Shown: piece by piece, positions 10,414-22,355 of the stretch
Layout: the number at the start of each line of letters is the position of its first letter
Position numbering within the stretch: the stretch's first letter is position 1
Assembly: GCA_019279435.1 (NCBI GenBank)
Contig: JAAALK010000086.1
Location: 372,001 to 436,000 of the forward strand
Direction: 5' to 3'
Source of the DNA: Zizania palustris
Taxonomy: Eukaryota; Streptophyta; Magnoliopsida; Poales; Poaceae
Length of the DNA stretch: 64,000 bases
The notes under the pieces: model-generated
What the model saw: the letters and a program-made list of their open reading frames with translations, nothing else
What the model was told of the DNA's origin: nothing
Databases searched by the model: none
Translations under genes and position numbers: made by a program

Positions 10414-11368
10414 TGATGAGGACATCACGGGCTAGGATAGGACCATGCTTATGCGTTATAATAAAAAACCAAGGTGCATGCATTCTATATTAGATTTACA
10501 TTTTATTTATTTGAACCATGTATGCTACACCATGAAATGCATTGCTATTCAATTACAGAAATACTTACATGGATCAAGCGACATATTGAGAGCACATCAA
10601 GGGAACGGAACATCATGGAAGTTGATTGGGGACCAAGTCAAGGCCTTCTAATGATAATATACCAGTTTGGAACATTACTTTTGTGCTAAGAGAAGGTGGA
10701 GATAATGTTTTACACGTCTTGGACTTGGACTCGGACTACATGGACAACACCAGATTAAAACGTGCATAAATTTTACATGGAAGATCTAATTTGGATGATC
10801 TTGGACTTTTTGGAAATATTGAGAAGTCCTCTTTCTAACCGATCCAGCCACACCTCTAGATTCCATCCGAGGAGATTACAATCATCAAAACAATGCGTGT
10901 TCCTTTTCTAGTCCAAACCATTTAAGCCCACGGGACTTGTAACCGAGTTATATTCATCTAGGGCTCCCTTTGGTGACCTCCACATGTCCATAGCCTTATA
11001 AATACCCCCTGGTCGCCACTTTTAGATTGAGTTTTGTTTAGATCAAAGTTTAGCCTCGCTACTTTGCCGTGTAATCCCGTGATCGTCTAGTTTGCCATAT
11101 ATACGTTACAAAACTCCACCTTGTTATCAATCTGAGTTGCTTGTTTATCTCGTTCTTGCTTGCTCTTCGATTGCTTGCAGGAAAAAAATACCCTCATGGT
11201 TGAGTTGGTCGTGCTGCCACAAGTACACGACAACCTTCGGAGTTGGTGTATTAATCGCTAAGGCGCAACACAAACGTCTCGTACGGTTGTATTAGGATCA
11301 TCAACGCCATCTCCTTCTAATTGAACATATCCTCTCATCGAAAGATCGGGACACCCTCGCACTCATCA
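10414..11368 (+). mobile_element. Solo LTR of a second CRM-type family
   Basis: The first 15 bases (TGATGAGGACATCAC) are identical to the CRM-like LTR start, and the end is TCATCA, giving a perfect 6-bp terminal inverted repeat. The interior is largely unrelated, apart from general resemblance of the U5 side. A TATA box (TATAAATA) lies at 10997-11004. Flanks are AATGA (10409-10413) and CATGA (11369-11373), a 4/5 duplication. Host E continues across it with a Cys/His-rich YHKC...EVGYIVGEC motif. There is no internal region, so it is a solo LTR. Confidence 0.75.
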
Positions 11369-11414
11369 CATGAGGTAGGGTACATTGTTGGAGAGTGCCT
11401 GATTGGAAGACTCC
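11369..11414 (+). pseudogene. Copia host E, short knuckle fragment
   Basis: Only 46 bases between two insertions. The translated EVGYIVGEC joins the preceding fragment to complete a degenerate zinc-knuckle-like motif, and the segment continues at 18017. Confidence 0.6.
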
Positions 11415-12831
11415 TATTGACACGAAAACGTGCCCCGCACTTGGGCCGGTTCGATAATCCAAAAACGTGTGGATACTTAGGGACAATCTTAAGTGTAACA
11501 CAACGCTGACGTCGCGTTCCGACTACCCTTAACAGTGGCAAGGGGGGTGGAGACGCTAAGTAATAAGATTTCATAGAAATAATCCAATTAGCTGAAATAT
11601 ATAGATAAATTAACCTAATCGGCCGAATGGAGCTAGATTAGTTTGAAGTATACCGTGCGAAGGGTCACTGAAGGGAGGCCTTTGGCGTCTAGTGTGAAGT
11701 ATGCGCCAAAGGTAACCTTCGGCGTTCAGACCGATCTGACCGAAGACGGGCTCTGAATAGATCACAACACGAAATCACCTCCGAACGACAGGGTTTGGCG
11801 TGAAGCCTCTGGCGTGACAAGATCCACTACAGAGCATTCTGGCGCAACAAAGTCCGATGCAGAGCGTTCTGGTGCGACGAAGTCCGATGCGGAGCATCCT
11901 AGTGCGACCCCAGCACGAAGCAACTCTGATGTGAAGTGGCTCCGGCACGCGGAATCTGATCAGACCGACAACGACGTGACAGGTCCGACATGGACGGATG
12001 AAGCGAAGACCTACCGAAGGGTGCTTTGACAGCCTCTGAAACCAGCCTCCTAGCTCCAGAAATCCTTAGCGAGGGGGGCTCTGAACGTGAATCCTGTGGA
12101 ACACAAAGATCAAGTCCCAATTCAACCTGGAGACCGAATTACCAAGTATAGCCATAGGAAATAGAAAGAACGAAGGAAACAATCTGGTACGTAGATTAAC
12201 AGATGGTCCACAAGCGAGCCAACAAGGTGATAGCAATCTGTTATGTAGATTAACAGATAATTCACAAGCTAATCAGCAAAGCTTACCACGATTACAACGT
12301 GGCTGACAGAGGGCTTCCAGTGCAAACCCACGAAGGTATACTAATCTAATTGCAGAAAAGTAGATAACAGTAAAGGTACGGTTCAAAACTAGGGTTTTGA
12401 GTTGTTGATCTGTGTTGGGTGGGCATCATGAACTGGCCTCACCCCTATATTTATAGGGGCTAGTCTTCTATGTCTGACTCTAATCTGGTAAGAGTTTGGC
12501 TAAAACAGTTAAGATTGGATAAGAGATTAAAATAGCCGAGCTATGCTAACTTGATTCGGACTTTGCTGGCCGGAGTGGGCCTTCGCAGGCCTTGCTATAG
12601 CCAACCCATCGTGTCGAAGTCTACTTTTGGAGCAGGCCTACGAAGGGGCCCTTCTGACCGAAGCCAGCCTGTGAAGTAGGCCGCTGAAAAGGCCACTGAA
12701 GCCCCATGCTGATGGGCCTCCAGCACTTCAGGGCTTCGGCCTGTATCAGGAATTGCATATTTTTGGCCCAAATTACCAGCAATTGATATCTTGACAATTC
12801 TAACCATTAATACCATTTTTTGCTATCAACA
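11415..12831 (-). repeat. A1 3' LTR
   Basis: On the minus strand it begins TGTTGATAGCAAAAAATGG. A TATA box TATAAATA lies at 12448-12455 (minus). The LTR is rich in CTTCGG and GAAGG words. It matches the LTRs of A0 (1463 bp when joined) and A2 (1218 bp). The U5 edge is set by alignment to A0. Confidence 0.85.
12448..12455 (-). promoter_or_regulatory. LTR TATA box (A1)
   Basis: TATAAATA within CCCCTATAAATATAGGGG on the minus strand. The same box is at 43892-43899 (A0) and 58747-58754 (A2). Confidence 0.75.
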
Positions 12832-12835
12832 CATG

Positions 12836-12849
12836 CCCCCCTTCCTTTT
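12836..12849 (-). promoter_or_regulatory. Polypurine tract (A1)
   Basis: Minus-strand AAAAGGAAGGGGGG, four bases before the 3' LTR start. This is the plus-strand primer of reverse transcription. Confidence 0.8.
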
Positions 12850-13007
12850 AGCAAACTAAGTGAGCTAAAAGCACAATGGGCTAAGGATGATATATCTCAT
12901 ATCGACATTTTGACACCTCAAGCACTTTGCCATACACTTGGGAAATACTTTTTCAAATATCTACCATTCAAGGCTCTTCGAAATCGCTCTCCTTATAGAT
13001 ACTCTAA

Positions 13008-14235
13008 CTAGTATGCATTACATGGAGTGATTTCAGCTACCTTAAAAGGACCCTCCCAACTAGGCGACCATTTACCAAATTTTGGGCTTTTAGTTCCTAA
13101 TGGCAAAATCGTCTTCCAAACCAAGTCACCAACTTGAAACAATTTTTCTTTAACTTTTTTGTTGTAGGCTATAGCCACTCTCCTCTTATCTTTTTCTATA
13201 GCCTCTAGAGCCCTTAACCTCTTATCGGTCACTTCTTCCAAATTATCCTTCAAAAGAGTTTCATATTTGTTGACCGATAAGCTATCTTGCTTAAGAAATC
13301 TTAATGAGCCAAGATCTACCTCCACTGGTAGAATGGCTTCTTGTCCATATACTAACTCATATGGACTAACTTTGGTAGCACCATGCTTTGCAACTCTACA
13401 AGCCCATAATGCCTCAGAAAGCACTTCATGCCACCTTTTAGGGAACTCTTCAATTTTCTTCTTAATGAGCTTAATTACTGTTTTATTACTAGACTCGGCT
13501 TGACCATTGGTCTGAGCATAGTATGGTGAAGAGTTTATCAACTTAATACCATAAAATTTGGCAAAGTCTCTCACTTCTTTAGCAATAAATGAAGTACCTT
13601 GATATGTAGTGAGAGTTTGGGGAATACCGAATCTATGTATAATGTGCTTCAAGATGAAATTAGTTACCTCATTATGAGTCATGTTCTTGAGAGTCATGAC
13701 CTCGGTCCACTTGGTGAAATAATCCGTTTCCATCAACATGAATCGATGCCCCTTTGAAGAGGGGGGATGAATTTGGCCGATAAAGTCTAAGCCCCAACCT
13801 CAGAACGACCATTGTTTGATGATAGTGTTAAGTAGTGATGCAGGAGCCAACTGAATATTACCAAACTTTTGACATGATTCACACACTTTATAATACTTAA
13901 TCATCAGTCGTAGTCGGCCAATAAAAACCCAATCTTTTGAGCATCCAACTCATTTTCTGGGCCAACTGATGAGTGCCACAAAGTCCCTCATGAACTTCCC
14001 CTATAGCCACTCTTGATTGATCGGCATCCAAGAACTTTAGAAGTACTCCATCAATAGTTCGGTGGTACAACACCTCATCAAGCAACACAAATTTGAACGC
14101 TTGTCGCCGAACTTTTCGATCAACCCTTTGACTAGGATCATTCAAATATTGGACAATTGAAGTTCTCCAATCATCCTTATGGACTCTCGGAGGGTTCACC
14201 AATTCTTTTCCTGAAGTGGCATCTAATTTGTTCAT
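13008..14235 (-). pseudogene. A1 integrase
   Basis: The N-terminal part (14235 downward) has the HEGLCGTH zinc-finger half. The core (13739 downward) has TNGQAESSNKTVIKL around the catalytic glutamate and a LPVEVDLGSL C-terminal segment. The frame is broken between 13739 and 13897, where the sequence still encodes integrase-like residues with stops. In the retained core, LTTYQG replaces the usual LTTDQG of A0 and A2, so the second catalytic aspartate is lost. It is non-functional. Confidence 0.85.
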
Positions 14236-14742
14236 TTCAAAGTGCCCCCTAGCCTTTCCTTTTTCTACCGAGGGTCGGTCAGATCAGCCATGTGGAGCCG
14301 ATCAGACCGAAGCCCTTCAACGGGGGGGGGGGGGGGGGGGGGGGTCCAGCGCACGAAGGCTCTCGATGCTTGTAGGGCTTCGGTGCGAGGGTTTCGGCAC
14401 ACATAGTGCTTTAGTGGATGAAGGGATCCGGCACAGGGGGCCCGGCTCGCAGCACCCTTCGGCGGGCGAAGGGTTCCAGCCCAGAGGGTCCAGTGCACGA
14501 AGCGTCGGTTCGAAGCTCCTAGCTTCGGCCGACACAAAGATCTCAAGCATCAACCTTCCTTGTACAAATAAATCTACCTTTCCTGACTTGTTTGCTAGAT
14601 GCTTGCTGAGCCAAATCATTTGCAATTGAATTGGCTTCTCTAGACACATGAGAAATTTTGAAGTCGTCAAAAGTAGCAATTATGTATAAACATTTATCCA
14701 AGTAGCTATTTAGCAAACCGTTAAAACATTGAGCAATTTTAG
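14236..14742 (-). other. A1 variable linker between RNase H and integrase
   Basis: A low-complexity, GC-rich stretch containing a long G run and repeated CGAAGGGTTCC/CTTCGG words. The equivalent linkers in A0 (about 56660-56790) and A2 (about 60480-60740) are very different in sequence and length, although RNase H and integrase on either side align well. No gene of its own is evident. Confidence 0.65.
14322..14344 (+). repeat. 23-nt poly-G tract
   Basis: Twenty-three consecutive G residues interrupt the linker of A1. No counterpart is present in A0 or A2. Confidence 0.9.
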
Positions 14743-16640
14743 CTATTGTTGCACAACTAACAGAGAATCACCATATGCATGAACATGTTTAATACCCATG
14801 GAACCTAGCAGTTCAAGTCCTAGCAATAAAGCTTCATATTCGGCTTGATTATTAGTAGAAGGAAATTCTAAATGGGCCGAGGTCTCAAAGCGCATACCAT
14901 TAGGTGATATGAGAACCACTCCAATACCTTGGCCACTCTTGCGAGTTGAACCATCAAAATAAAGTTTCCATGGCACTACCTTAATTAGAGCAACATCGCT
15001 ACCCCAATTGATGTCCACATGATGATCAACTATAAAGTTAATGACGATTTGGCCTTTCATACCTCTCAAGGGTTTATAAGCCAAATCATATTCAATCAAA
15101 GCATAAGCCCACTTTCCGATTCTACCACTTAGAATCAGCTTCTGTAACTTGTATTTTGTGACATCGGTTTGACAAGTTACAATACATGTACTAGGGAGAA
15201 GATAGTGACGTAACTTGGTACATGCATAATAAAGTGATAAACATAAACGCTCTACAAACACGTACCTTGTCTCGACATCCAGCAAGCGGTGACTCAAGAA
15301 TGTGATGATGGACACTTTTCCCTCCACCTATTTAGTTAGCACGGCTCCTATCACGCTATCTTCTGCATCAATGTAGAGCCGAAACAGAATCCCAACTTTT
15401 GGTGCTCTTACCATAGGCGGTGATGACAAGCACTCTTTAAATTTCTCAAAAGTGTTTTGCTGACTTGTCCCCCAAATAAACTCGGCCTCATTCTTTAGAC
15501 GGAGTATGGGGACAAAAGCATCGATTTTGCCAGACAAGTTAGATATAAATCACGCAAATAGGTCATCTTGCCTAGCAACTTTTGCACATATCTCTTGCAT
15601 GTCGGCGCTTCAAAGTTCTTAATCTTCTCAAGCCTCTTAGGATCAATGTCAATACCTCTTTCATGAATCATGAATCCTAAGAAATTGCCCACCGACACGC
15701 CAAAAGCACACTTGAGTGGGTTCATCTTCAAGCCATATTGACACATTCTATCAAAAGCAACTCTCAAATTGGCCAAGTGGTTTCCCATAGTATTCGATTT
15801 GACTACAACATCATCTATATATACCTCTAGCATAACCCCTAGTAAGTCATGAAAGATCAAGTTCATAGCATGTTGATATGTAGCGCTAGCATTCCTTAAA
15901 CCAAAAGTCATAATGACCCACTCAAACAAGCCAACAAAACCAGGGCATCGAAAGGCCGACTTATTGACATCCTCTTCGGCCATAAAGATTTGATTGTAAC
16001 CAGCTTTGCCATCAAGAAAACTTAGTACCTTGTGTCCTGAAGCATCGTTGATCAACATGTCGGCTATCGACATGGGGTACTCTTCCTTCGGAGTGGCCTT
16101 GTTCAGATCCCTGAAATCAATACAAACTCATATTTTGACGCTCCCCTTCTTCTCTACAGGCACAATGTTAGCAATCCATTCAACATACCTGCATGTCCTA
16201 ATAAATTCAGCCTTGAGTAATCGTTCTATCTCCTCTTTAACTCGGTTATACACGGCCAAATTAAAGCGACGAGGGGGATGTTTATAAGGCCTTAAACCAG
16301 GTTTGATAGGCAATTGATGCTCCACGAGCTCATGGCTTAGTATGAGCATCTCGCTATAGTCCCTTGTGAAACAATGCACATACGACCGAAGCAACTTTAT
16401 TACTTCGGCCCTTTCATCAGCCTGTAAATTTTTGTTTACAAAAGTCGGCATTGGAATGCTACCATCGCTTATGTCGACCTTTTTCTAGAGGATCGGCCAA
16501 CACAAAATATTGACCTAATTTTTATACTTCTCTAAAATCTTCAATGGTTTCGGTAATACCATCTTTAGAAGACCGATATTTCTCTACACGAGACTTCAGC
16601 CAATCAAGACTACTCTTACTAGACATGGCTACTAGTTTAG
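14743..16640 (-). pseudogene. A1 reverse transcriptase and RNase H (two domains)
   Basis: On the minus strand the RT palm reads AGYNQIFMAEED, then VYIDDVVVKS, the YIDD catalytic box, followed by the RNase H connection. The second RNase H (KLYFDGSTRKSGQGIGVVL...TNNQAEYEALLLGL) is the extra domain that marks Tat-type Gypsy. Stops or frameshifts fall near 16128, 15500, 15328 and 14743. Sequence between 16460 and 16640 still resembles the upstream linker but has no open frame. Confidence 0.87.
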
Positions 16641-16689
16641 AAACAGTCATTCTACACCAGCTGACTTCACAGACATGGGTACAAAACGT

Positions 16690-17662
16690 CCCTCGGATAC
16701 GCTAACAAAGTCATAATCTGAGAGATCTATCCCTGACAGACACTCTACCTTATCATGGATGACATCGATAGATACATCAACCAATGCAACCTAGGCCGAA
16801 GTATCAGCTGGTACAACTTCCACATCATCATCGTCCCATTGTATTAGGTACTAGTGCAAAGTAGATGAAACACAACAATTTGCGTGAATCCAATCATGCC
16901 CAAGTAGAACACTGTAATTACCTTGCACATCGACGACGAAGAATGCTATCGGCAACGTCTTGTTGCCTACCGTCAGCTCTAGAGAAAGTATGCCTTTGGC
17001 CTCAGAGCTCTTGCCGTTGAAGCCGTTGAGCATTAGGTTGGTCTTCTTTAAATCTTCTTCGCTGTTGTCGAGCTTCTTAAAAAGAGAGTATGACATCAAG
17101 TTGATAGTGGCACCACTGTCAACAAGCATCTTGGAGATCGGCTTTCTGTCAATGTGCCCCTTGACGTAGAGAAGCTTCAAGTGACGAGCCGTATCCTCAG
17201 GCTTCTCGAAAAAAACATCTCGTGGGCTGAGGATCAACTGAGTGACCTCATCCTCATCTCGTGGTAGCGCGAACTCGACGGGAAGTATGACAACATTTAT
17301 ATCCATTGCTTGAGGTGTGGGTCCCTCGGAGACGGGCGTGTAGTCATCGTCGAGCATATCGTCGTCGTCGTCGCTCAGAATGGGAGCCAAGTTGTTTGCC
17401 TCAACCGGCTTGGGCTTCTAGACTTGCTTCATGACTGACCGAGGGCGGATTTCCTCAAAAATGGCGTCTCGCTCATCCTCAGCCTTCTTCTCATGCATTT
17501 CCTGTGATCGCAAACGTTACATGTGCCTCTTCTGCGATTTGGACATACCCAGAGGTGCCCAATATGGTTGTGACTTAGTACCAAGTGCCACCAACGTATT
17601 CCTGTGATTTTTGGCCAAATGGGAATTATGCGGGTCGGCCTCATAATCTTTGCGCTTGGCAA
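16690..17662 (-). pseudogene. A1 aspartic protease region
   Basis: An open stretch (16851-17390) has MLVDSGATINLMSYSLFKKL, the DSG active site of retropepsins, and ends HDWIHANCC. Upstream the acidic DDDDMLDDDYTPVSEGP linker and an Arg/Glu-rich segment match A2. A stop near 17420 breaks the frame. Gag sequence expected further upstream (higher coordinates) is absent. Confidence 0.8.
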
Positions 17663-17791
17663 GAATTCTCTCCTGTACCCTATTGGTTGGACCGGCCTCG
17701 CTAGGCCAATCAGACCAGACGATGTCGGTCGGACCGGCCATAGTAGGTCAGTCGGACCGGGCCTTAGTTATGGATTCGGCTGGACCCAAGG

Positions 17792-17797
17792 ACTTAC
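17792..17797 (-). promoter_or_regulatory. Candidate 5' splice site in the A-family leader
   Basis: The minus strand reads AAG/GTAAGT, a consensus plant donor. The same GTAAGT in the matching position of A2 (63930-63935) has otherwise diverged flanks. Confidence 0.35.
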
Positions 17798-17806
17798 CTT
17801 AGAATC

Positions 17807-18016
17807 CTACTTGTGGAGCAGGCCTTCGAAGGGGCCCTTCGGGCCGATGCCAGCCTATGAAGCAGGCCGCTCAAAGGCCATCGAAGCCCCATGCTGATGG
17901 GCCTTTGGCACATCAGGGCTTCGGCCTATACCAAGAATTGCATATTTTCGGCCTAAATTACCTGCAATTGATATCTTGAAAATTTTGACCATTAATGCCA
18001 TTTTTTGCTATCAACA
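17807..18016 (-). repeat. A1 5' LTR remnant
   Basis: About 210 bp matching the U3 start of the family LTR (equivalent to 12620-12831). It begins TGTTGATAGC on the minus strand and is followed by the ACTCT duplication. The remaining ~1.2 kb of LTR is deleted. Confidence 0.8.
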
Positions 18017-19350
18017 ACTCTTAAGACTTTTCCTTATGATTCACATTACATGCTTAGGAAATCTCATGATGGAATATTTATGCTAAATATGTTAGTCCAC
18101 CTATTCTTGGTGCTAAAAAGAATGTCATTTGGGTGACAAAGGCCTTGGTCACTAACCTCTAAGGACCCAAACAAGTTTGGGTAGCTAAAAGACATTGATT
18201 TTGTTTTGTAGGTGAACTACAACAATGGATGTAGACATTGAGTGTTAGATAGTGGTTGCACTCAATACATGACCGGACATAGAAAAAAGTTCTCTACATT
18301 TGAGGTTGGAAGTAAAAATCAAGAGAACGTCACTTTTCGAGACAATAGAAAAAGAAAGGTAATTGGGCTAGGTAAAATTGCTATCTCAAATGACCTTTCA
18401 ATTTCAAATATTTCTCTTGTTGAATCTTTAAATTTTAACTTGCTTTCTCTTGCCCAAATATGTGATCTAGTCTCATCATGCACATTTAATTCTCATGAGG
18501 TAGTTGTGACAAGCATCATTGATAACTCCTTTATTTTTAAAAGCTTTTGTTTTGTAAATCTCTATCTTGTGGATTTTACTTCAAATGAAATAAATTTGAC
18601 AACATGTTTAGTTGCTCAAACCTCTTTGGGTTGGCTTTGGCATAGACGGCTTGCTCATGTTAGAATGCAAGCAAACTTTCAAAACGTGATCTATTTGTGG
18701 GCTTGAAAGATGTGAAGTTTGAGAAAAACAAATTGTACCATGCATGTCATCCCTCCAAAAGTATCATGTCCACATCTAGACCATTTAAGCTATTACATAT
18801 GGACTTGTTTGATCCAAAACCTACAAGAGCATTGGTGGTAATAGCCATTGTCTTGTGATTGTTGATGACTATTCAAGGTATACTTGGGTGTTATTTTTTA
18901 AATGATAAATCGAAAACATCCGATATTTTCAAAAAGTTTGCAAAAAGGGCTCAAAAGAAATTTAATCATACTATTGTGAAAATAAAGAGTGATGATGATT
19001 CCGAGTTTAGAAATACCAATATTGAGGATTATTGTGATGATATAGGTATCAAACATGAACTATCCGCAACATATTCAACTCAACAAAATGGTGCTGTGGA
19101 GAGGAAAAATAGAACTTTCATTGAGATAGTTAGAACCATGCTTTATGAATATAATGTCTTTATTTGCATTGGCTTTTGAAAAAAACTTCTTATGAACTTC
19201 TTGTTGGAAGAAAACCAAATGTTTCTTACTTTCGTGTTTTTGGATGCACTTGTTATATTTATCAAAAGGGTGTGAGACTAACAAAATTTGAAAGACGTTG
19301 TGATGAAGGTTTCCAACTAGGCTATGCCTTAAATAGCAAGGCATGCCATG
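18017..19350 (+). pseudogene. Copia host E, protease and integrase
   Basis: The region resumes E after A1. A protease DSGCTQYMTG motif starts near 18250, and the GAG-pre-integrase WLWHRRLAHV near 18640. The integrase core contains IKSDDDSEF with the second catalytic aspartate and QQNGAVERKNR with the glutamate. KTSYELLVGRKPNVSYFRVFGC follows. Stops and frameshifts occur near 18238, 18706, 18856 and 19180. It is cut at 19350 by a solo LTR and continues at 20999. Confidence 0.87.
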
Positions 19351-20998
19351 TGTAGGACCGAAATGGGCGACTAGAGGGGGGTTCAATAGGCGCCTCAACA
19401 AATTCATTCGAATTGATGGCATTTTCATAATACCCAACACTCCTCTAAATGAACAAGTAGAAGCAAATAATTTTTCACAGCAAAATTCTAGGAAAAGCTA
19501 GTGCTATCACTCTCCTGTTAGATATGATATAATGCAACAGTCTAAGAGATCACAAGCACTAAAAATATTATAACCTTCAAAAACAAACCAATGTCCTGAT
19601 TGAGAAGACACCAGTACACAACGAGCAAGGTAGATTAATCTAATAATTTAACTCACAAGCATATCAAGAGTACTCAAGCATTTAATCTGACACAATAAAT
19701 TCATATGATAAAAATATGCTCACAGATGATTCAAACTGTACTAATGATATAGAGATATATCAATAAACATTCATAGTGCAACCTAAAAAATAAAGTGCTC
19801 ACAGTAAATGGAACAATCACAGAATAATCAACCATAATTAATTTACTGCAAAAGCATGAGGATCGAGGAAGATATTACTATGCAACTGTTCTACATCTGC
19901 TCCCATGTAGAGCATTAGGCCAGTCTTCCTTGCAAATCCCCTGCACAGCGCACTACTTCAAAGCTTTCTTCCCACCTTGTGCGCTCTGCCAATCAAAAGC
20001 ACAACTCCTCTTCGTGGAAGTCACGCCCGGATGGGACACGAGCCCTACACAGTGCCTCGCACCGATCACTGAGAGAGCCACGAGGCCACTATTTCCCCCG
20101 CGGAGCACCAACAGCAAGGAGCACCCGATGGTTCCCAAAAGGCTCCCGAAGAACACAAGGATGAAAAGTGATTCCTCAGAAAAACTAATGCATAATACTT
20201 CCTTAAGAAAACCAACTCTGGTTTTTCAGAGAAAGAAAAAATCAAGAAAATCCCTATTGTCTGCTCTCCGTGGGAAAATAGTGGCGGTGGTTGTGTATAG
20301 TGCTGAGGAAATTTCAGGCAGAAGGAGATGGGCAAAATAAAGTGAACTCATATTTTTCAATGGAATGAGTTGGTAGAAACCCTAGGATCTGTGGGGCCTT
20401 TTATAGGCAATTCAAAACAGTAAAAGACACAAATACCCCTAGGGTTTTTTACAGACTTGACGACCCACTGGGCTAAAAACATAAAATCCTATCTAAAGGT
20501 AGTTTGTCCCGATTCGAAGCTTTCGTAGCAACTACGACTTCCCTTCAGGATGCTTCCGGATCGTTGACACATGTCACTAATTTGTGAACTCGACTGCCAG
20601 TAAGTCTCTCCTGCTCTCGATCCCTCGAGTTGCCTTGTCACTTGCATTGGTTTCCCTTTCGCTGACTTGGTCAACACACTATCTCTATCATCCGTCCATC
20701 CATGTTTTGCTCTATCTCCATGTGTACACTTGAGATCTTCCTCAATTTCACCTGGCACCCTTGATCCTCTAGCATCAAGCTCCCCGCTTGACCCTAATCA
20801 CCCGCCGTTGACAGTTGACTTGCATCTCAACCATGCACAACATGAGACAAGTAAAACATAAATCTCCATGCAGAACACACACTGATCCCTTCAATGAACA
20901 CAACCAGGCAAATACACACCCAAATCCTGAACCGGGCAAACTTGTCAATCACTCATGACTAAGATAAAACCACAATGCAAACCCCACTTGGTTTCTCA
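19351..20998 (-). mobile_element. Solo Sirevirus-type LTR
   Basis: 1648 bp, from TGTAGGACCGAAA at the left to GGTTTCTCA at the right. On the minus strand it therefore starts TGAGAAACCAAG, like the LTRs of element C. It is flanked by exact CCATG duplications (19346-19350 and 20999-21003), and host E reads through. A minus-strand TATA box (TATAAAAGG) is at 20397-20405. There is no internal sequence. Confidence 0.88.
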
Positions 20999-21675
20999 CC
21001 ATGTCTACAACAAAAGCAAAGGTATTGTAGAGGAAACCATGGATGTTAAGTTTGATGAAACTAATGGCTCTCAAGAAGAGCACGAGAATTTGAATGATGT
21101 AGGTGATGAGGGCTTGATTAGAGCAATGCAAAAAATATCAATTGGTGACATCAAGCTCATAGAAGATGATGAACAAAAAGCCTACTTCCTCTCTCTACTC
21201 AAGTTGAGCCATCTACTTTCACCACGCCAAGTCAGGCTCAAGTTGATCTAGAGGAGCAGAAGGAACAAGAACCACATGTTCCTATGAAAATAAATAATGC
21301 CTTATCGAATGATCACCCAATTGATCAAGTTTTGGGTGATATTAGAAAGGGTATCCAAACTTGTTCTCGTATCGCTTTTATTTGTGAACATTACATGTTT
21401 GTTTCTTGTCTTGGGCCTACATATATAGATGAACCTCTTAAGGATCCGGATTGGATGAATACAATCCATGAAGAGCTCAACAACTTTGCAACAAACAACG
21501 TTTGGACTTTAGTTGATAGGCCCAAGAATCACATCATCATCGGAACAAAGTGAGTTTTTAGAAATAAACAAGATGGAGGTGGAGTTGTTGCGAGGAACAA
21601 GGAAAGGTTGGTGGCACAAGGGTTTACTGAAGTTGAAGGTTTAGAAGTTGGTTAAACCTTTGCCACGTGACAAGG
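20999..21675 (+). pseudogene. Copia host E, integrase end and RT start
   Basis: VYNKSKGIVEETMDVKFDE links directly to the fragment before the solo LTR. An acidic linker and the RT start (LNNFATNNVWTLVDRP, then VARNKERLVAQGF) follow. There are stops at 21551-21553 and near 21653. The domain is lost at 21675, where Del-type LTR sequence begins, and no further E sequence was found. Confidence 0.85.
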
Positions 21676-22355
21676 TATAACAACCCTAATTTTCAAAGGT
21701 AAAAATAAAATGAGAAATAAAAATTTTCCATAAAACAATTATTTTGATTATTGAATAAGCTGAAAATGCCCAAATAAATAAAAATCTTGAGAAATAATTC
21801 AAATCACAAATTGAGAAATTATGTTAGGTTCCTAAGGTCAAGATACATTTTTGAAAATTTTTACAAATTTTTAGGAACTTTGCAAACAACTCATAAAATA
21901 TAAATTATTTTCTACAATTATTTTTATTCAGAAATAAATTTTATTTGAACTTGGGTCGCACCCTCCCTTGCTCCCTCCACAGGCCGACCCAGCCCGCTAA
22001 CCTACCCGCGCCCTCATTGATAGGTGGAGCCCACCTGTTAGCCTCCTCTTCCGGTTCCCGCGCGCGCGCCCTCCCCCTCTCTACCTTTGCTGGTCCACCT
22101 GTCGGTACCCGCTGATTGCGACTAGGCCCGCCCACGCCCTCTCACCAGTGGCGCCCTCTTGTCAGCTTTCTTCTTCCTCATGTCATCGCCGCCCCCAAAT
22201 CTCCCAGCTAAAACCATAGCCCTTGAAACCCGCCTCCGCCGTGTGCCATTCCTTAAATTGAGCCCGCCATCATGAGCCCCGTGATCTGGCGATCACTTTC
22301 CCTCAATTGCCAACGCGTTTAAGCCCAAGATAACTGGACCCGTATATAAGGTAAC
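21676..22355 (+). repeat. Tekay/Del-type LTR, 5' fragment
   Basis: It starts TATAACAACCCTAATTTTC and resembles, block for block, the LTR starting at 22356 (AATAAATA, GAGAAATAATTCAAAT and TATGTTAGGTTCCTA words in the same order). It ends just after GTATATAAGG, a possible TATA box. The remainder of this LTR is not present downstream. Confidence 0.65.

Larger units (their letters stand above)
11415..18016 (-). mobile_element. Tat-type Gypsy element A1 (deleted)
   Basis: Minus-strand order: a remnant of the 5' LTR (17807-18016), protease, RT, RNase H with a second RNase H domain, integrase, polypurine tract and 3' LTR (11415-12831). Flanks ACTCC (11410-11414) and ACTCT (18017-18021) form a 4/5 target-site duplication, and host E resumes correctly on both sides. 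Most of the 5' LTR, the primer binding site and Gag have been lost. Two further members of the family lie at 31909-57866 (A0) and from 57867 (A2). Confidence 0.85.

Noticed and set aside
10416..11360. A further CRM-like LTR of the same family as copy 1
   Set aside because: Only the terminal 15 bases and general U5 layout agree; the interior does not align, so it is treated as a separate family.
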